Below, piece by piece: positions 58,965-64,000 of a DNA stretch of 64,000 nucleotides. Each line of letters starts with the position of its first letter. Within the stretch, counting starts at the first letter, position 1. This DNA is from Auriscalpium vulgare (Eukaryota; Basidiomycota; Agaricomycetes; Russulales; Auriscalpiaceae). Location of the stretch: contig JAHBBC010000021.1 of NCBI GenBank assembly GCA_019915015.1, forward strand, positions 744,001 through 808,000, written 5' to 3'. The notes under the pieces were generated by a model that was given only the letters and a program-made list of their open reading frames with translations, had not been told where the DNA came from and did no database searches. Both the position numbers and the translations under genes were made by a program.

Positions 58965-60400
58965 CGATATCCTCACTCTATCTGTCCGAGGCCCTCAAGC
59001 GGGACCAAGCCCTGGTAGACACTTGGACAGTCGACACGAATGGCATCTTGATCATGGTGAGGAGCCTTCGCATCGCCGTCTAGGTATGCTAAATCGGTAT
59101 TTAGACGGGTCTTTTCTCCGCAACCGTGGCAGCATTCATCGTGGAGAGCTACAAAGACCTGAAGCCGGACTCGGGCGACACTGCTGTCATGCTACTGGCA
59201 TTGATCTCCCAGCAGCTCGCCAACGGCACGTCGAACCCGGATCCGACGAGCATCGCGGCCTCCGCAAGCTTTCGACCGCCGCCATCCGCCGTGCGGGTCA
59301 ACAGCCTGTGGTTCCTGAGTCTTGTCCTCAGCATCTCCTGCGCATTATGTGCCACTCTCATCCAGCAGTGGGCGCGCCGATACATGGTCGCCGCGCAACA
59401 TCGCGCCCCTCCGCAGAAGCAGGCCCGCACGCACATGTACCTATCCATCGGCCTCACGCGCTTTCGGATGATGGGCACCGTGCAGGCATTGCCCGGCCTG
59501 CTGCACATCTCCGTGTTCCTGTTCTTCGCGGGGCTCGTCGAGTTTCTGTACCCCATCAACAGGACCGTCGCGCACGCCGTCCTCGCAATCGTCGTCGTCG
59601 GCGCGAGCGTGTACCTGGTGCTCACATTCCTCCCGTTGGTATTCCTCAACTCGCCGTACCAAACCCCAATGACCACGCCCCTGCGCCTCGTCATTGGCGG
59701 TGTCTGCCCAAGTCAGCGGCCGCGGCTTCATTGGGTCCAGGATCCGCAACCTCGCCAACTTCAGCAGGTTGACAGCGATGAACCTGGACCTTAAAGCGTT
59801 CCGCTGGACACTCGCAGCCATAGAGGAGGATCCCACCTTCATGGGGCACTTCTTATATGACTTTGATGCAGGCACATGCAGAGCGGATATCGCTGGTATC
59901 CTGGACAGCAGGCCGCTCACCGCCGGCATTCACCGTCTTCTGTATGCATGCACGCCGAAATCAACGTTTCTGCTGCCCCAAGCTCGCCGGAAACGCGTCC
60001 TCGCATGTACCGAGCTCATCTCCTTTCTCAGCAGTCTCACCACTCAGTTCGGGGTGCGGCTCAACTGGACCTCAATCGTGCACAGCCTGTGGTCGCTTAA
60101 CCGACAAGGACCCAGAGATCGCCCTCGCGGCGTCCTGCGCAAGAGCATTGTCGGCCGGCACAGTCATCCACCAGCATAGCACGCACGCGCTTGATACTGT
60201 ACCGGCGATGAAATCCATTGCCGTGTCCGTTGCTTGTGGACCCGCGGTTCAGCCCAGAAACTGTCCTGAAGGATGGTCCCACGTATGTCTGCGCTGAATA
60301 CCTCCACACGATCCTGCGGCACCTGCCCTCGTTGAGCGACGAGAACACCTCCGCGTTATGTGGAACCGCGGCGGTAGCGAGAGGCGTCCGCCGCCTCGCG
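58965..60400 (+). pseudogene. DUF6535 membrane-protein gene, apparently frameshifted
   Basis: DUF6535 proteins form a large, variable Agaricomycete family with an N-terminal four-helix membrane domain and an alpha-helical C-terminus; function is unknown. Two exons give a clear domain: 58965-59056 (SLYLSEALKRDQALVDTWTV, DTNGILIM) and from 59105 (TGLFSATVAAFIVESYKDLK, PDSGDTAVMLLALISQQLAN). The membrane segments run to about 59,680 (SLVLSISCALCATLIQQWAR and others). The C-terminal sequence then continues in different frames: LDLKAFRWTLAAIEEDPTFM from about 59,700, TDKDPEIALAASCARALSAG from about 60,100, and TVLKDGPTYVCAEYLHTILR from about 60,250. No introns of normal size explain these jumps. 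The first copy of the domain is intact, so a truncated protein could still be made. Assembly error is the alternative. Confidence 0.6.
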
Positions 60401-60773
60401 TGCCAAATTGGAGCTGGTCTGCGCGGAGGTGATGGATGCTGGACCCCGTGCGGAGTCTGCACGTATGCCGGAGCTGTGCAGTCAGATCGAGGGACTGCTG
60501 TCTTGTCGTACCGTCTTGAGAGGATGCGGCTCGCCTGTCCGTTGCAGGACGTGGAGTTGTGTGGGCGCCGGTGTATGGGGTGACGGCGGACGAACGTTGT
60601 GACGTCACGGACCCTTGTTTTCGTCCGGATGTTATCAGACTTCGAGGGGCCCTGTTCACGAGGCGGGTGTCTGGCCACGGCTGTCTGCCTCGCGCGCGTC
60701 TCGTGGCTGCCAGCGCGGGCCTTATCGCGCTTCGATCCCGCCCGCTCTGTGCGCGCTGTGCCTGCGATGGTCA

Positions 60774-60843
60774 GACGCACATCGCCGGACGCACATCGCC
60801 GGACGCACATCGCCGGACGCACATCGCCGGACGCACATCGCCG
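60774..60843. repeat. 14-bp tandem repeat, five identical copies
   Basis: The unit GACGCACATCGCCG is repeated five times without a mismatch. Because 14 is not a multiple of three, it gives different peptides in each copy and is unlikely to be coding. It lies between the decayed DUF6535 gene and the bZIP gene's 3' end. Confidence 0.95.
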
Positions 60844-61109
60844 ATCCGCCGCTCTCTCGCCCCGCTCCACAACACGCGTCGCCCAAACTATTCCTGCACA
60901 TGCTCGACCCGCCCCGCCCTCCCGTGTGCTCGGGCGCAGCGTCTACATACAACATCCACTACAACTACACCCCCGCGTATCAAAAAAAAGCAATATAAAA
61001 GCAACCGTCGTACTATCGGGCCAACAAGCCGCTGCATGGAAACGTGTGTGTGTGTGTACATGGGTTGTCCGAGCCAAAGAAAAAGAAAATGCGACATGGC
61101 ATGCACCCG
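60844..61109. other. 3' region of the bZIP gene
   Basis: GC content drops here and there is a short A-rich run and a GTGTGTGTGT stretch near 61,045. It probably includes the bZIP 3'UTR. No gene is supported. Confidence 0.5.
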
Positions 61110-62687
61110 CTAGTAGCCGTAACCTCGTCCGTTGGCCCCGTTCGATGCTTTTGTCCCCGATGTCGTCGACGGCAGGCTCACGTTGACGCTGATCGGCGGC
61201 ACGTTCGACGTCGCCAGGCCGGGTCCACCAGCCCCCGCGCCCGCGCCCGGCCCCGCCCCCGTCAACCGCGTGATCTCCTCTCGCGAGTTCGCAAGCAGGT
61301 CGTTCAGTCGTTGATTCTCCTGCTGCAGGTACTCCACCTTCGCCTGCAGCTGGGCAAGCCATGCCTTTTTCCGCTGCCGACATTTCAGAGCAGCTGCCGC
61401 GACCGTCACCGTGAGCCACGCCTGCAGACACAGGCCATCAGCACGTACCCTGTCGATTCCGCTCCAGGAAGTTCTTTCGCTTCTCCTCCTCAGTTTCTGG
61501 CTTCTTCGGACCACCCTTCTTGCCGTTCGTGGGAGGCGTAGAGTCCATCCCCATCATCATCATATCGTCGTCGTCGTCTTCCTCCTCCTCCTCTTCGTCT
61601 TCGTCGGGGATGGACACTTCCCGCTTGCGGGAGGCCGCCGACTGAGCACGCGTGCGCTTGGCCGGGAGAGGCCGAGCAGCGGCGGGCGGGGACACAGACG
61701 CATCCACGTCGTAGGACTTGCGCTTGGTGCCCCGCTTCAGAGGGGCGGCGGCGGCGGCGGCGGCGTCAGCTTGACCCGCGCGCTGTGCCTCCTCCCGCTT
61801 GGTCAGCTCCTGGTGCGCCTGCGACAGCAGGAAAAGCCCGTTCGCCGCCGACGTCGCGGCACTCGCGGCACTCGCGGCGTAATTCTGATCCGAGCCGTTC
61901 GACGGCGGCCGCTGCTCATAGTTGGCGTTGTTCGTCGGCACATGCGAGACGGAGAGTGGATGGGGCTGCGCAGATTGCGCGGATGCCCCCTGCGCAGAGT
62001 TTGCCGCGCCGTTGAGCACGCCGGTGATGGCGTTGAGGGTGTTTGGGGTGATCGTCGCGCCGGATGCCGCGGTAGAATTCATCATGCTGAGGAAGGCGGC
62101 GGTGTTGGGGGACGCGGGCGGGAAGGACACGGGGCCGCCGATGAGCGGCGTGAGGCCCGTTCCGGGAGTGAGCCCGGTGCGTGGGGTGAGGCCTGTGCGG
62201 AAAGTGTTGGGGTCAAAGGCGAGCGGGCCCTGCTCGGCGGCGCCCTGCTGTTGGGGCCCTGCGAGCATGGCCGGGGAGAGGGGACCGGCACGGAGAGAGT
62301 TGGCGAGGGACGCCGATGCGAAGCCCCACGGATACTGGTCGGACGGGGATGCGATGGAGGCGAGCGGGGGGAGGACTGGCTTGGGGGTGGCCGCGGTGCG
62401 ATCGCGGGTGGCCGAGACGGGGGTGCGCGGCGGGGGGTCGTCCTTGGAGGAGGCCGAGTCTGCATCCGAGTTTTTGCGGGACGGGGACTTTGCCTGGGAC
62501 GAGCGGAGGGAGGAGGTGTGGTTGGGATGGCCGCGGGGGGCGAAGGACTGTTCGAAGGGGTTGGGCTCGAGGTCGAGGTTGGTGCGGGACTGGAAGGCGT
62601 TGGGGCGGGGGCGGGCGACGTGTTGAGCGCGGCGGGCGGCGGGGACGGCGAGCGGGCGAGGGCGACGGCGGCGGCGGCGGCGGTCAT
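61110..62687 (-). CDS. ATF/CREB-type bZIP transcription factor (Atf1-like)
   Basis: Atf1-type factors mediate stress responses downstream of the Hog1/Sty1 MAP kinase. The protein has the Aft1 N-terminal block LDLEPNPFEQSF, an OSA-like YPWGFASASLANSLRAGPLS region, and TGLTPRTGLTPGTGLTPL repeats. Later comes an acidic/Met run (DEDEEEEEEDDDDDMMMM). The bZIP domain is KRKNFLERNRQAALKCRQRK, KAWLAQLQAKVEYLQQENQR, L, with the N-x-x-A-A-x-x-C-R signature and a leucine zipper. An intron splits NRQ from AALKC. The C-terminus ends NGRGYGY at 61110. The start is unsettled: ATG 62687, below a TATATA at 62750-62755, begins MTAAAAAVALARSP, but no standard GT-AG intron brings that frame into the LDLEPNPF frame. 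The reading from an upstream ATG at 62901 is in frame but crosses the TATA box. Confidence 0.88.
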
Positions 62688-62736
62688 GGCGGACGACGGG
62701 GACGGGCGATGACGAGGGGAGGGAAATGACGAACTC

Positions 62737-62755
62737 TGACGTAGCCCCGTATATA
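62737..62755 (-). promoter_or_regulatory. bZIP promoter: TATA box with adjacent CRE half site
   Basis: TATATA (62750-62755) lies 63-68 bp upstream of the ATG at 62687. Just inside it is TGACGT (62737-62742), the half site bound by ATF/CREB bZIP proteins. Self-regulation is possible. Confidence 0.4.
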
Positions 62756-64000
62756 ACCCCAGCGGACTTCCAATCACAGCGTAAGCGCGTCACATGCGTC
62801 CCTGCCGCTCCACCGCCGCCGGCCAGCGCCGGCCGGGCAGGCCCCTCCTTCACAGCAATCTTATCGGCATCGATCCGCCGCCACGGGACCCATACACGCA
62901 CACCGGCCGCGCTGTGACCCAGAAGCCCGCTGGGGCACCCGCCGTCCTCGAGGCTTCGATTCGAACGCTGCGCCCAGCCACGCCCGCCAACAGCCGCCCA
63001 GCCGTCGCCAGACTACGCGAGCCTATACCGCCGTAACTGCCTCCGCACCCTCATCCCAGGCGTCATGCACATCTCCAACCCTCGCCCACGGACGGACACG
63101 ACTCTTGTGCCTCGCATGTCGCGTGTCTCCTCCGCTCGCGAGCAGCGGGACCCACAAACGATACCGGCCTGCCTATCTTCTCTTCGTCTCTTCTCTCATT
63201 TGCGAGCCCATTTGGCAGGTCGAGCCCCCAATGGGCCTGTCCAGTGGAAGCATCTGCAACATAGCTCAAGTCATGAATGCGCCCACGGCCATACCTCCCA
63301 CTCCACCACTGCCTCAGGAAACTCCAGTGGTACCTTGGGACGTACCATTCCAAGCAGGAACGATGTTGCCTCGATGGGGACGGGGCTGGCTCGACGCCCG
63401 GCGCAGATCTGACAGCCTCGAGACCTAGATAACCGGTGACTACCCCCATAGGCGCAGCAATGCACCTCCAAGGGCGTCCCGTGGCTACTATCGCCATCGC
63501 TTCCACGGGAATTGTGCATGGCCTGCGAGGCCCGTCTGCCACCCTCGAATCTAAAGCTCGTTCCCGTGCACGATGCACGCGTCTGTCAGCCCGTCAGCAG
63601 GCGCAGGTGCACCCGACACATCTGCTGACGAAAAGCCCGGTCGGCTGCCATCGGCTGCCATGCTGCGCGCGCGAGTGAGAACGGAAATCGAGGCGGGGTC
63701 GGGTGTACGTACACGGCGCCATCCTGTATGGTCACGGGCGTTGTGTGCAGGCGGGAAGCCGAGAGCGCGCAGTTTGAGGGTGAGGGGATTATCGATGAGG
63801 GTCGGGAGGTGGCGCTCATTAATTGAAAGGGTGCGGTGACAGAGGAGATAGGCCGGCAGTGATCACCTCATAGACCAAGAACAGGGCAGTCAGTCCGCGG
63901 ATGCTGGGGAATGGTGCCGTCGGCATCGTCACCCACGAGCTACGGCTTGCTCCCAGGAAGCCGACACAAGGTCCATTTGGTGTAGACAAGCGTAGCCCAG
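62756..64000. other. Terminal region without a supported gene
   Basis: The first ~300 bp are upstream sequence of the bZIP gene. Open frames further right on both strands have no recognisable features, and none shows a convincing start with splice sites. A gene extending in from beyond 64,000 cannot be excluded. Confidence 0.45.

Noticed and set aside
60600..60607. Perfect CRE palindrome TGACGTCA near the bZIP gene
   Set aside because: It lies downstream of the bZIP gene, inside the decayed DUF6535 region, with no promoter nearby. One such palindrome is expected by chance in about 65 kb.
62940..62965. GTTCGAATC-like tRNA B-box on the minus strand
   Set aside because: No A-box at the right distance and no cloverleaf could be folded by eye.
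63063..63578. 171-codon minus-strand frame near the right end
   Set aside because: Composition is antisense-like and no motif or exon structure supports it.

Overview
The window comes from the nuclear genome of a filamentous basidiomycete, most likely an Agaricomycete and possibly a polypore. The evidence is a GC-rich, gene-dense sequence, many 45-75 nt introns with GTRNGT donors and CTNAY-like branch points, and Agaricomycete-type families (DUF6535, a Thn1/FlbA-type RGS protein, NDUFA4/B12D, DUF1748). No plasmid, phage, CRISPR, rRNA or convincing tRNA was seen. About thirty genes can be supported, and nearly all carry introns. Gene models below were assembled by hand by joining exons at splice sites; a model was trusted when the exon lengths summed to a multiple of three and the joined protein matched a family.

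Layout. 0-6 kb: mitochondrial SSB (Rim1) on minus, then an HBS1 locus on plus that appears to encode both an Hbs1 GTPase and a Ski7-like protein by alternative splicing. 6-8 kb: glycogen-binding (CBM48) Crp1/Mdg1-like protein. 8-10.4 kb: gene-poor, with a 17-bp tandem repeat. 10.4-12.4 kb: proline-rich protein and an EFM6/METTL21-type methyltransferase sharing a 71-bp divergent promoter. 14.6-18 kb: a BolA-like gene divergent from COX15, then proteasome alpha subunit PRE5/PSMA1. 18.3-22.6 kb: MscS/EF-hand channel and a small helical protein. 24.7-28.5 kb: 1185-aa polyQ/RGG protein. 30-35 kb: small unknown gene, cytochrome-b5/MAPR protein, RGS-DEP regulator. 35.7-40.2 kb: STI1 behind a near-ideal heat-shock element, aldo-keto reductase, NDUFA4-like subunit. 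40.7-46.4 kb: 1195-aa coiled-coil protein, isochorismatase-fold hydrolase, DUF1748 microprotein. 46.6-52.4 kb: OST2/DAD1, SOD-fold mitoribosomal protein, AP-3 mu subunit, hexokinase. 52.7-58.5 kb: unknown protein, GDP-L-fucose synthase, DUF3445 protein, ATP synthase subunit d. 59-60.4 kb: decayed-looking DUF6535 gene. 61-62.7 kb: Atf1-type bZIP factor. The last 1.3 kb has no gene I can support.

Together this is a housekeeping segment dominated by mitochondrial functions (SSB, COX15, BolA, NDUFA4, mitoribosome, ATP synthase), with translation quality control, proteostasis, trafficking and signalling genes mixed in. It is not a cluster or operon. The best discovery candidate is the HBS1/SKI7 dual-coding structure. 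Other notable points are an alternative-acceptor pair that would remove the catalytic cysteine of the isochorismatase-fold protein, coding exons as short as 3, 11 and 23 nt, and three GC-AG introns.
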